Assembly: GCA_902826385.1 (NCBI GenBank)
Contig: CADEEU010000221.1
Location: 1 to 6,351 of the forward strand
Length of the DNA stretch: 6,351 nucleotides
Source of the DNA: an uncultured Acidobacteriota bacterium
Lineage (GTDB): Bacteria; Acidobacteriota; Blastocatellia; Pyrinomonadales; Pyrinomonadaceae
Direction: 5' to 3'
Below are positions 1 to 6,351 of this stretch, piece after piece. Under the pieces are notes generated by a model, which did not search any database, was not told the origin of the DNA, and saw only the letters and a list, made by a program, of their open reading frames with translations. The position numbers were made by a program, and so were the translations under genes. How positions within the stretch are numbered: the first letter of the stretch is position 1; the number at the start of each line of letters is the position of its first letter.

Positions 1-1167
1 TTGACACAAAATCCACCGGTGCTCGGTGTTCAGCAACTCACTAAGAATAATAGCCAGCGTGTATTCAATCTAGCGTCCGGCCCCCCGGCATTCACTAACT
101 TCTTTGGTTTGAATGCGGCTCCTAACAATGGTGGTGTTTCCAATACGTCGCTCCCGTCGAGTGGTGTATTTTTCCTGCCTGACGGAGTCTTCGCCAGAGC
201 CTTGACCGACAAACAGCGTTTACCGCAGGTCGACGCATATAACGTCACCTTGTAGCATCAATTGAACGATAAGCTATCTTTGGAGGTCGCTTACGTTGGT
301 AACAAAGGGACGCACGCTTTCATCGGCAATGGCCCGGCGGCCAATGTCAATCAAGCCTCGTTAGAAGGCATCACTCGCGGTCTGAGCAATAACCAGCGGA
401 AATTATTCTTCCAAAAGTTCGGCTGGTCGCAAGGAATCGACTATTTCTGCAACTGTGCCGATACGAGGTACGACGGCTTGCAAATTAAAGCTACGCAACG
501 CTTGTCGGAAGGACTAACACTATTGGCTCATTTCACGGTTCAACGAGCGCTCGACAACAGCGGCGATTACTTCTTTATCGATCGATCGCTTAATCGCGGC
601 CCGAACGACTTCGACCGCGGAAAAGTCTTTGTGCTTTCGCAGACCTACGAGTTGCCCTTCGGTCGTAACAGGCGCTTTTTTAGCGGTGCATCTAAACTAG
701 TAGACCTGTTTATCGGCGGTTTCCAATTTAACTCCAATACCACCATACAAAGCGGCGTACCGTTCAATTTTGGTATAAACACACCAAATGACACCGGGCC
801 AAACCGTCCGAATATCAATGGCGATGTTACGTTCGGCAGTAGTCGCGACAATGACGGACAGGTGGTGTACATCACCAGTGGGACAGGTATATTTTCATCG
901 CCGACTCTCGGGCAGTTCGGTAACCTGAAGCGCAATGCGTTTCGAGGACCTGGCTTCTGGCAGACAGACGCCTCGCTGCTCAAGCGCTTCAACATCACGG
1001 AAGACAAACTTCTCGAATTCCGCATGGAAATTCAGAATTTGTTCAATACCGTCAATCTTGGTCAGCCTGAGGCATTTGTGGGTAGTGGCAACTTCGGAAA
1101 GATCGGCAACACGAATGGCAATGCCGTGCAGCGAAATGTACAGTTTGCTCTTAGATTTGCATTCTAG
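1..1167 (+). pseudogene. TonB-dependent receptor (Oar-like), C-terminal part, interrupted by an in-frame amber stop
   Basis: This is the C-terminal beta-barrel portion of a TonB-dependent outer-membrane receptor; the N-terminal part lies left of the window. The same frame runs from base 1 to the TAG at 1165-1167 and is broken only by TAG at 253-255. Features typical of these receptors in acidobacteria are visible: VGNKGTH (295-315), ELPFGRNRRF (649-678), a GVPFNFG strand (around 754-774), EIQNLFNTVNLGQPE (1027-1071), and a C-terminal RFAF ending in Phe, as expected for recognition by the BAM machinery. Aromatic and polar residues alternate as in barrel strands. The protein would normally import or bind a large ligand in a TonB-driven way; the ligand cannot be read here, although the neighbouring glycosidases suggest a glucan. 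The TTG at 262 is an internal Leu codon of the original frame, not a credible start. The 301 codons after the stop show no other damage, so this is a recent nonsense change, a sequencing error or a read-through case. Family call is confident; pseudogene status is less so. Confidence 0.82.
253..255 (+). other. In-frame amber (TAG) codon inside the receptor gene
   Basis: The frame reads Asn-Val-Thr-Leu-TAG-His-Gln-Leu-Asn and continues straight into Leu-Ser-Leu-Glu-Val-Ala-Tyr-Val-Gly. In this receptor family the position before His-Gln-Leu is commonly Gln, so a single C-to-T change (CAG to TAG) would explain it. That reconstruction is an inference from remembered family sequences. No frameshift or deletion accompanies the stop. 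Confidence 0.9.
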
Positions 1168-1191
1168 CTCATTGGTTTAGTGCAATTTGAC

Positions 1192-1219
1192 CGGAACGGG
1201 TTTCGAATCCTCCGTTCCG
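1192..1219 (+). other. Small hairpin between the receptor stop and the terminator
   Basis: CGGAACGG (1192-1199) pairs perfectly with CCGTTCCG (1212-1219) around a 12-base loop. It has no T-tract of its own. It lies 24 bases after the receptor stop codon and 8 bases before the terminator stem, so it may protect the transcript 3' end or assist termination. The structure is seen in the sequence; the role is inferred. Confidence 0.45.
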
Positions 1220-1227
1220 CAATTGAG

Positions 1228-1260
1228 AAGGAGAATTTCCGACGGAAATTCTCCTTTTTT
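1228..1260 (+). terminator. Strong intrinsic (Rho-independent) terminator after the receptor gene
   Basis: AAGGAGAATTTCC (1228-1240) pairs perfectly over 13 bp with GGAAATTCTCCTT (1244-1256) around the 3-base loop GAC. The stem runs directly into a run of six T (1255-1260). This is a textbook intrinsic terminator, 60 bases beyond the receptor stop codon. It should separate the receptor transcript from the glycosidase genes downstream. The T-tract is only on the + strand side, so it is oriented for rightward transcription. Confidence 0.9.
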
Positions 1261-1288
1261 GACAAACTAAGGTTTCCCGATCTTTAGT
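1259..1288 (+). promoter_or_regulatory. Candidate sigma-70-type promoter for the glycosidase genes
   Basis: A perfect TTGACA (1259-1264) is followed after 18 bases by TTTAGT (1283-1288), a 4/6 match to TATAAT. The first two T of the -35 box are the last two T of the terminator. Transcription would begin near 1295, giving a leader of about 160 bases before the GH13 start at 1457. The position just after a terminator and before a three-gene cluster is right for a promoter, but the -10 box is weak and promoter consensus in this phylum is not well defined. Confidence 0.35.
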
Positions 1289-1341
1289 GCTCGCGCGGTG
1301 CTAATGTAGGTTCGGTTTTTAATTATTTTCTGATCCTTGTT

Positions 1342-1365
1342 CTTTGTGGTCTCGCTTTGTGGTCT
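1342..1365 (+). repeat. Tandem 11-bp direct repeat in the leader of the GH13 gene
   Basis: CTTTGTGGTCT occurs at 1342-1352 and again at 1355-1365, separated by CG, giving a 13-bp period. The copies are identical. They lie about 90 to 115 bases before the GH13 start. They could be paired half-sites for a regulator, since the period is slightly more than one helical turn, or the remains of a dispersed repeat. No function can be assigned. Confidence 0.5.
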
Positions 1366-1379
1366 GGCTGATGACGCAT

Positions 1380-1421
1380 TTCTCTCGAAGGCCAGGAACT
1401 GCCGAGCGACTCCAGAGAGAA
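1380..1421 (+). repeat. Short inverted repeat in the GH13 leader
   Basis: TTCTCTC (1380-1386) is the reverse complement of GAGAGAA (1415-1421), with a 28-base spacer that contains a nested GGC/GCC pairing (1390-1392 with 1401-1403). It could fold in the leader RNA upstream of the GH13 start. With only 7 outer base pairs it may be chance. The rest of 1168-1456 shows no gene: no credible start with a protein-like frame is present on either strand. Confidence 0.25.
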
Positions 1422-1456
1422 CAGATACCGAGATTTGAAGCCATTGCGGAATAAAT

Positions 1457-2854
1457 ATGAACTGGACAACGGAAAGAAATAAAATCTTTTTATCGATAGT
1501 CTCGGTCTTTGTTTTTTTCTTTTTGACCTTTGCAGCGTTTGCCCAAACGTCCGATCCGTACCAGCCGGTGCCCTACGTCAAAGTGAAGCACCCGGAATGG
1601 GCGCGGAAGGCTGTGATGTACCAGATCAACACGCGTGCGTTTACAAAAGAAGGAACGTTTCGCGCGGCCGAGAAGCATCTGCCGCGGATCAAGGAGCTTG
1701 GCGCAGACATTTTGTGGATAATGCCGATCAATACGATCGGTGAAAAAAATCGCAAAGGAACGCTGGGCAGTCCTTATTCGGTTCGAGATTATTATGCGGT
1801 CAATCCCGAATTCGGCACGCTTACCGACTTCAAACATTTTGTCGCCGAGGCGCACAAGCTTGGAATGTATGTGATCCTCGATTGGGTTGCGAACCACACG
1901 GCGTGGGACAATGAGCTGCAGAGCAAGCATCCCGACTGGTACGACAAAGACTGGAAAGGCGATTTTCGTCCGACGCCGTGGTGGGACTGGACGGACATCA
2001 TCAATCTAAATTACAACTCGCCCGAGCTTCGCAAATACATGACCGAGGCTATGAAGTATTGGGTTCGCGAGGCGGACATCGACGGCTATAGGTGTGATGT
2101 GGCAGGATTCGTTCCGGTTGATTTTTGGAACAATTTACGTAAAGAATTAGACGAGATCAAACCTGTTTTTATGCTCGCGGAATGGGAATCACGCGATTTG
2201 CATGAATACGCTTTCGATATGACCTACGCCTGGACCTGGCACGAAAGAATGGTGCCGATCGTTCAGGGGAAAACCAAAGATTTGGGCGGACTTTTTGTTT
2301 ATTATTCCTGGAACGAAAGCAGTTTTCCGAAAGATGGAATCAGAATGGTCGGCACAAGCAATCACGACCAAAACGCTTGGGAAGGCACTGACCAGGAAAC
2401 CTGGGGCAAAGCTTTTAATGCCGCAACAGTTCTGACCGTAGTCGGCGAAGGCATGCCGATGCTCTACAACGGCCAGGAAGCCGGCAATCCTAAAAGACTA
2501 AAGTTTTTTGAAAAAGACGAGATCGTCTGGCGCCCGCATCCGAACGGCGAGCTTTACAAGAAGCTTTTCAAGTTAAAAAAATCGAACTCCACGCTATTGA
2601 ACTGGGGCCACAACGCGACAATGACGCTGGTGCCGAATTCAAAGCCCGACAAGGTTTTCAGTTTCGTCCGGCAAAACGACCGCGACAAGCTGTTCGTAGT
2701 TATGAATTTCTCGGCTTTGCCGCAAATGGTCACATTCAAGGAAACTCTATATCACGGCAGGTATACCGAGTATTTCAGCGGACAAGCGGCCGTGCACGAT
2801 GCCGCGACGAAGCTTAATCTACCGCCATGGAGCTACCGCGTATTTGTTAAATGA
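1457..2854 (+). CDS. Secreted GH13 alpha-amylase-family glycoside hydrolase
   Basis: A retaining alpha-glucan hydrolase of clan GH-H, 465 residues, probably periplasmic. The N-terminus is a signal peptide: charged segment MNWTTERNK, hydrophobic core about 10-28, likely cleavage after AFA (27-29), and no lipobox Cys. The (beta/alpha)8 barrel starts near VMYQINTRAF (53-62). All four catalytic regions are present: I, DWVANH (142-147); II, GYRCDVAG (210-217) with Arg212 and nucleophile Asp214; III, MLAEWE (239-244) with acid/base Glu242; IV, SNHDQN (301-306) with transition-state Asp304. The INLN segment (182-185) sits where region V falls and is reminiscent of neopullulanase-type members. A C-terminal beta domain covers about 385-465. 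No N-terminal carbohydrate-binding domain is present, so it is shorter than neopullulanases. The ATG is chosen because the signal peptide begins there; only a weak GGA (1448-1450) precedes it. Exact substrate (amylose, pullulan or cyclodextrin) and subfamily are not decidable by eye. Confidence 0.93.
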   Translation: MNWTTERNKIFLSIVSVFVFFFLTFAAFAQTSDPYQPVPYVKVKHPEWARKAVMYQINTRAFTKEGTFRAAEKHLPRIKELGADILWIMPINTIGEKNRKGTLGSPYSVRDYYAVNPEFGTLTDFKHFVAEAHKLGMYVILDWVANHTAWDNELQSKHPDWYDKDWKGDFRPTPWWDWTDIINLNYNSPELRKYMTEAMKYWVREADIDGYRCDVAGFVPVDFWNNLRKELDEIKPVFMLAEWESRDLHEYAFDMTYAWTWHERMVPIVQGKTKDLGGLFVYYSWNESSFPKDGIRMVGTSNHDQNAWEGTDQETWGKAFNAATVLTVVGEGMPMLYNGQEAGNPKRLKFFEKDEIVWRPHPNGELYKKLFKLKKSNSTLLNWGHNATMTLVPNSKPDKVFSFVRQNDRDKLFVVMNFSALPQMVTFKETLYHGRYTEYFSGQAAVHDAATKLNLPPWSYRVFVK

Positions 2855-2915
2855 AGCGTCTTCGTTTCAAGATCGAGGGAACTCCTGCTACGGGAATACG
2901 CAACAGTTATATCCT

Positions 2916-5105
2916 ATGAAGTTAGCGCATTTCATCCTGCTCGTTTTGATATTCGCGTTCTCGCACGCGATCTCCGGCCAAAACCTTAGATCTCCGGACG
3001 GCAATTTGTCCTTCGATTTCAGTCTGAGCGGAACGGGAGAGCCGACCTACAAGCTTTCGTATAAGGGCAAACCTGTCTTAGCGGCTAGCAGGATCGGCTT
3101 TGAGTTAAAAGGCCAGCCGGCGTTGCTCGGTGGGTTTACGGCCGTCGATACAAAACGCGCGGAAAAGGATGAAGCATGGAATCCGGTTTGGGGCGAGGTA
3201 AAAACGATTCGCAATCATTACCGCGAACTAGCTGTCACGCTGCAGCAAACGGTTGCGGTGGACGAAAAAGGCAACGTGCATCCGAACGCCGATGTGTTTT
3301 CTTCGGCTGCTAATTCGAATGCAAAGCGGTTGACGCGCCAGATCGTTTTGCGCTTTCGTCTGTTCGACGACGGCCTCGGTTTCCGCTGCGAGTTCCCGGT
3401 GCAGAACGATTTAAAGTACTTCACACTGGCGGACGAGAAAACCGAATTCAATCTGACGGGCGATCACAAAACGTTTTGGATTCCGGGCGATTATGACTCG
3501 AATGAGTTTGTTTACACGACGTCGAAGCTGAGCGAGATCGACGCGACTATCGGCAAGGCGGCGGACGAGATTGCCTTTCGCACGCCGATCGCGGCCAACG
3601 CCGTGCAGACGCCGCTGATGATGAAAACGGCCGACGGGCGTTACATCAACATCCACGAAGCGGCACTGGTCAATTATCCGGCGATGTACATGATGGTCGA
3701 TCGCAAGACGTTCGGCATGACATCCCACTTGGCGCCGAACGCCGTCGGTAGTGCCGCGTTTTTGCAAACACCCGCCCGGACGCCGTGGCGAACTGTGATC
3801 GTCAGCGATAAGGCGACAGACATTCTTGCCTCAAAATTAATCTTAAATCTCAACGAGCCGACAAAGATCGAAGACACAAGCTGGATCAAGCCGCAAAAGA
3901 TGATCGGCGTTTGGTGGGAACTGCATGTAAACCGCTCATCGTGGAACTATTCGGACGTGAACAACATCATTCTTGCCGATACCGATTGGAGCAAGATGAA
4001 ACCGAACGGCCGCCACGGAGCTAACACCGCGAACGTAAAACGCTATATCGACTTCGCTGCGAAGAACGGTATCGACGGCGTGTTGGTCGAGGGCTGGAAC
4101 GTCGGTTGGGAAGACTGGTTCGGCAACTGGAAAGAAGACGTTTTCGATTTCGTGACGCCGTATCCGGACTTTGACGTTAAGGAATTGCAGCGTTACGCCG
4201 TATCGAAGGAAGTAAAGCTTATCATGCATCATGAAACGTCGGGCTCGGCGACGAATTATGAACGACGGCTCGACGAGGCGTTTCGTTTCATGAAAGCGAA
4301 CAGTTACGACGCCGTAAAAACCGGCTATGTCGGCAAGATCGTTCCACGAGGCGAGTTTCACGACGGACAGTGGATGATCAATCATTACAACCACGTTGCC
4401 GCCAAGGCTGCTGCGTACAAGATCATGATCGATCCGCACGAGCCGGTTCGGCCGACCGGATTATCGCGTACGTTTCCGAATTGGCTCGCGAGCGAGGCGG
4501 CGCGTGGAAATGAATTTAACGCGTGGAGTTCGGGTAATCCTCCCGAGCATGAGACGATCCTGCCGTTCACGCGGCTGATGGGCGGGCCGATGGATTACAC
4601 GCCCGGCATTTTCGAGATCAAGATGAGTCACTATGATCCGAAGAAAAAAGAACAGGTTCACACAACGCTCGCCAAGCAGCTCGCGCTTTATGTGACGATG
4701 TTCAGCCCGCTGCAGATGGCCGCCGACCTGCCTGAAAATTACGAAAAGCGAATCGATGCTTTTCAGTTTATACGTGACGTTGCGGTCGATTGGGACGACA
4801 CGCGGATCGTTGAGGCCGAACCCGGCGATTTCGTTACGATCGCACGCAAGGCAAAGGGCCGCGATGAGTGGTACGTCGGAGCGATCACCGACGAAAACGC
4901 CCGGACCACGACGGTGCCGCTCGACTTTCTTACTCCCGGACGTGAATACGTCGCAACCGTTTACACCGACGCAGCCGACGCCCATTGGGAAAAGAATCCG
5001 ATGGCGTACAAGATCATGAGCCAGAACGTTAACGGCAGAGCCGTCTTGAAACTTTCACTTGCTCCCGGTGGCGGCGCGGCGGTAAGTATCAAACTACGCC
5101 GGTAG
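2916..5105 (+). CDS. GH97 alpha-glucosidase, inverting SusB type, exported
   Basis: A 729-residue glycoside hydrolase family 97 enzyme that removes glucose from the non-reducing ends of maltooligosaccharides. Bacteroides thetaiotaomicron SusB has 738 residues. A signal peptide (MKLAHFILLVLIFAFSHA, cleavage between 18 and 22) fixes the start at 2916. The frame is open back to 2799, but that would overlap the GH13 gene by 56 bp and put 39 unlike residues before the signal. Order: beta-sandwich (about 22-310), catalytic barrel (about 320-630), C-terminal beta domain. Glutamates matching SusB Glu439, Glu508, Glu526 and Glu532 are visible: Glu440 in MHHETSG, Glu509 in HEPVRPTG, Glu527 in SEAARG and Glu533 in GNEF. 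The first two correspond to the general bases, the last to the general acid, and 509, 527 and 533 to calcium ligands. VKTGYVG has Gly where retaining GH97 members carry the Asp nucleophile. GGPMDYTPG (556-564) and QMAADLPENY (600-609) are family signatures. It lies 61 bp after the GH13 gene, probably co-transcribed. No clear ribosome binding site is present. Confidence 0.95.
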   Translation: MKLAHFILLVLIFAFSHAISGQNLRSPDGNLSFDFSLSGTGEPTYKLSYKGKPVLAASRIGFELKGQPALLGGFTAVDTKRAEKDEAWNPVWGEVKTIRNHYRELAVTLQQTVAVDEKGNVHPNADVFSSAANSNAKRLTRQIVLRFRLFDDGLGFRCEFPVQNDLKYFTLADEKTEFNLTGDHKTFWIPGDYDSNEFVYTTSKLSEIDATIGKAADEIAFRTPIAANAVQTPLMMKTADGRYINIHEAALVNYPAMYMMVDRKTFGMTSHLAPNAVGSAAFLQTPARTPWRTVIVSDKATDILASKLILNLNEPTKIEDTSWIKPQKMIGVWWELHVNRSSWNYSDVNNIILADTDWSKMKPNGRHGANTANVKRYIDFAAKNGIDGVLVEGWNVGWEDWFGNWKEDVFDFVTPYPDFDVKELQRYAVSKEVKLIMHHETSGSATNYERRLDEAFRFMKANSYDAVKTGYVGKIVPRGEFHDGQWMINHYNHVAAKAAAYKIMIDPHEPVRPTGLSRTFPNWLASEAARGNEFNAWSSGNPPEHETILPFTRLMGGPMDYTPGIFEIKMSHYDPKKKEQVHTTLAKQLALYVTMFSPLQMAADLPENYEKRIDAFQFIRDVAVDWDDTRIVEAEPGDFVTIARKAKGRDEWYVGAITDENARTTTVPLDFLTPGREYVATVYTDAADAHWEKNPMAYKIMSQNVNGRAVLKLSLAPGGGAAVSIKLRR

Positions 5106-5120
5106 ATCATCCGTACACGA

Positions 5121-5136
5121 CAGGCTTTCCAGCCTG
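5121..5136 (+). repeat. Perfect small hairpin in the GH97 to debranching-enzyme gap
   Basis: CAGGCT (5121-5126) and AGCCTG (5131-5136) form a perfect 6-bp stem around TTCC, 15 bases after the GH97 stop codon. No T-run follows, so it is not an intrinsic terminator. It may affect stability of the mRNA segment between the genes, or be one copy of a dispersed short palindrome of the kind found between genes in many acidobacterial and planctomycete genomes. That last idea is recollection, not shown here. Confidence 0.45.
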
Positions 5137-5163
5137 ACGCTCTGCAAAACTAAGTACGCGACC

Positions 5164-6351
5164 ATGAAATCGATCATCGCCCTGATAACTATCCTTCTGG
5201 CCTCGCTCATCACAGCGGCTCAGGTTCAGTTTATTCCGAAACAGCAGCTTTCTAAATCCCGGCTGGAACTTTCCCGCCGGTCTCAGAACGGATCGTTTTA
5301 CGACGTAGTCGGGCGCCGATCGGCGGCTTTCGGTTATGAACACCGAAACATGGAAGCCTGGGTTTATCCGATGAAGATCGTCGACGATCTCGAATTTTAT
5401 TTTAAGATCGAAGGCTATAATCTTCCGTTTCGCGGCAACGATCTGCTGACCTCAATCAATGTCCGTCCCGAAGCGACCACGTTCACATATTCGCATGCCG
5501 CATTTACGGTCAAAGAGATCGTTTACGCTCCGGTCGATGAGCAGGGGCTGATAATTCTGCTTGATATCAACACGCGTCTGCCGATGACTGTGGACGTCTC
5601 TTTCAGGCCTAAACTGGCCCTAGCATGGCCGGGGAATTTGATGACCGGTTTCTATGGGCAGGATGAAAAAGACAAATATTATTTTATCGGTGAGGAAACG
5701 CAGAAATTCTACGGCATTGTCGGCACGCCCGGAGCAAACGACCTTTCACTGATGCCATATCAGGAAGAACCGCGTGACGTACCGGTTCGCTACCAAATTA
5801 GCGTTACTCCAGATGAGGCTGGTAAAAGTTTCGTACCGGTCGTTATCGCCGGCAGCACGGAAGGCAGAACTAAGGCGGTCGAGACCTACAACAAATTGCT
5901 GTCAAATGCCCTGCCTCTGTATGAGCAGAACGTCAAATATTACGAAAATTTTCTCGACAAAACGACGCAAATTACGACGCCGGATGAGAGATTAAACACC
6001 GCGTTCGCCTGGGCGAAAATAGGAACCGAAAAGGGAGTTGCGACAAATCCCTTTTTAGGAACCGGCTTGCTCGCAGGATTCCGCACGTCGGGCGATTCCG
6101 AGCGTCCCGGTTTCGCGTGGTACTTCGGCCGAGATTCGATGTGGACGGCACTTGCCTTGAATTCATACGGCGATTTCGCCACGGCAAAAAGCGCGCTTGA
6201 GTTCTTGAAAAAATATCAACGCGACGATGGGAAAATTCCGCATGAGATTTCGCAAAGCGCGACGCTTGTCGATTGGTGGAAGGGGTATCCGTACGCGTGG
6301 AATTCGACCGATGCCACGCCGCTTTACATCATCGTCCATACCGATCTTTAT
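5164..6351 (+). CDS. Exported glycogen-debranching-like alpha-glucosidase (COG3408 type), 5' part
   Basis: A continuous frame of 396 codons from ATG 5164 runs off the right edge without a stop. The product begins with a signal peptide (MKSIIALITILLASLITAA, cleavage near 19-20), so it acts in the periplasm or outside, unlike classical cytoplasmic glycogen debranching enzymes. About 20-265 is beta-rich, as in the N-terminal domain of this group. From about 270 an (alpha/alpha)6 barrel starts. Its recognisable segment is GFAWYFGRDSMWTALAL (316-332), then DDGKIPHEISQSA (354-366), VDWW (369-372) and STDATPLY (381-388), the pattern of acidobacterial proteins annotated amylo-alpha-1,6-glucosidase or glycogen debranching enzyme. 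Related GH15 or GH63-like alpha-glucosidases share this fold and are the main alternatives. The later catalytic residues lie outside the window. It starts 58 bp after the GH97 gene, with a hairpin in between and no good Shine-Dalgarno sequence. Context suggests cleavage of branch points or remaining ends of glucans trimmed by the two upstream enzymes. Confidence 0.82.
   Translation, partial: MKSIIALITILLASLITAAQVQFIPKQQLSKSRLELSRRSQNGSFYDVVGRRSAAFGYEHRNMEAWVYPMKIVDDLEFYFKIEGYNLPFRGNDLLTSINVRPEATTFTYSHAAFTVKEIVYAPVDEQGLIILLDINTRLPMTVDVSFRPKLALAWPGNLMTGFYGQDEKDKYYFIGEETQKFYGIVGTPGANDLSLMPYQEEPRDVPVRYQISVTPDEAGKSFVPVVIAGSTEGRTKAVETYNKLLSNALPLYEQNVKYYENFLDKTTQITTPDERLNTAFAWAKIGTEKGVATNPFLGTGLLAGFRTSGDSERPGFAWYFGRDSMWTALALNSYGDFATAKSALEFLKKYQRDDGKIPHEISQSATLVDWWKGYPYAWNSTDATPLYIIVHTDLY

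Noticed and set aside
1..6. TTGACA at the left edge as a promoter element
   Set aside because: It lies inside the receptor coding frame with no suitable -10 partner and no gene start downstream of it.
253..255. UAG decoded as pyrrolysine
   Set aside because: Pyrrolysine is known from methylamine methyltransferases and a few other proteins, not from outer-membrane receptors, and no pyl genes are in view. A nonsense change or error is simpler.
262..1167. A separate 301-residue gene starting at TTG 262
   Set aside because: It is the same frame as the sequence before the TAG and reads as the uninterrupted continuation of a receptor barrel. TTG 262 has no ribosome binding site, and the product would lack a signal peptide and plug.
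1197..1213. tRNA T-arm-like sequence (GGGTTTCGAATCC)
   Set aside because: The 53-61 closing pair is missing, and no acceptor, D or anticodon arms can be folded around it; the bases fit better in the CGGAACGG/CCGTTCCG hairpin.
1512..1524. T7-C-T5 run in the GH13 signal peptide as a phase-variation tract
   Set aside because: The run encodes the Phe-rich hydrophobic core, is interrupted, and is short for slippage-driven switching; no evidence of length variation is visible.
2799..2915. Longer N-terminus of the GH97 protein beginning at ATG 2799
   Set aside because: It would overlap the end of the GH13 gene in another frame and place a signal peptide 39 residues inside the protein. ATG 2916 starts exactly at the signal peptide.
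3936..4439. Long antisense open frame within the GH97 gene
   Set aside because: It lies opposite conserved GH97 catalytic codons and gives a composition typical of a complement-strand shadow, without recognisable motifs or a start signal. The other antisense frames across the hydrolase genes are rejected for the same reason.
5107..5343. Antisense frame over the start of the debranching-like gene
   Set aside because: The sense strand encodes a signal peptide and a continuous family-like protein here; the antisense product has no recognisable features.

Overview
The window looks like a starch/maltodextrin-degradation locus from a Gram-negative bacterium, most likely an acidobacterium (Acidobacteriota; possibly Blastocatellia-like). 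That placement is an inference. It rests on an Oar-type TonB-dependent receptor end with the composition common in that phylum, about half G+C, poor Shine-Dalgarno sequences, and three glycoside hydrolases that all carry export signals. No rRNA, tRNA, integrase, transposase or CRISPR array is visible. All genes are on the + strand.

Layout: (1) 1-1167 is the C-terminal part of a TonB-dependent outer-membrane receptor. It ends in the Phe typical of barrel proteins but is interrupted by one in-frame amber codon at 253-255. (2) 1168-1456 is a 289-bp intergenic region. It holds a small hairpin, a very strong intrinsic terminator (1228-1260), a candidate sigma-70-type promoter whose -35 box abuts the terminator T-tract, an 11-bp tandem direct repeat, and a short inverted repeat. 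(3) 1457-2854 encodes a secreted GH13 alpha-amylase-family enzyme with all four catalytic regions intact. (4) 2916-5105 encodes a GH97 alpha-glucosidase of the inverting SusB type, with its glutamates conserved. (5) 5164 to the window end is the 5' part of an exported glycogen-debranching-like (COG3408 type) alpha-glucosidase gene that runs off the right edge.

The three hydrolase genes are separated by only 61 and 58 bp and are probably one transcription unit starting in the 1261-1456 region. The inferred division of labour is that the GH13 enzyme cuts alpha-glucans, GH97 releases glucose from oligosaccharide ends, and the third enzyme attacks branched or remaining ends, all in the periplasm or at the cell envelope. 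The content (receptor, GH13, GH97) resembles the Bacteroides starch-utilisation (sus) locus, but with an Oar-type receptor, a debranching-like enzyme and no SusD-like gene in view. I see no radically new system here. The items most worth checking are the interrupted receptor, the sus-like arrangement, and the small structured and repeated elements between genes.
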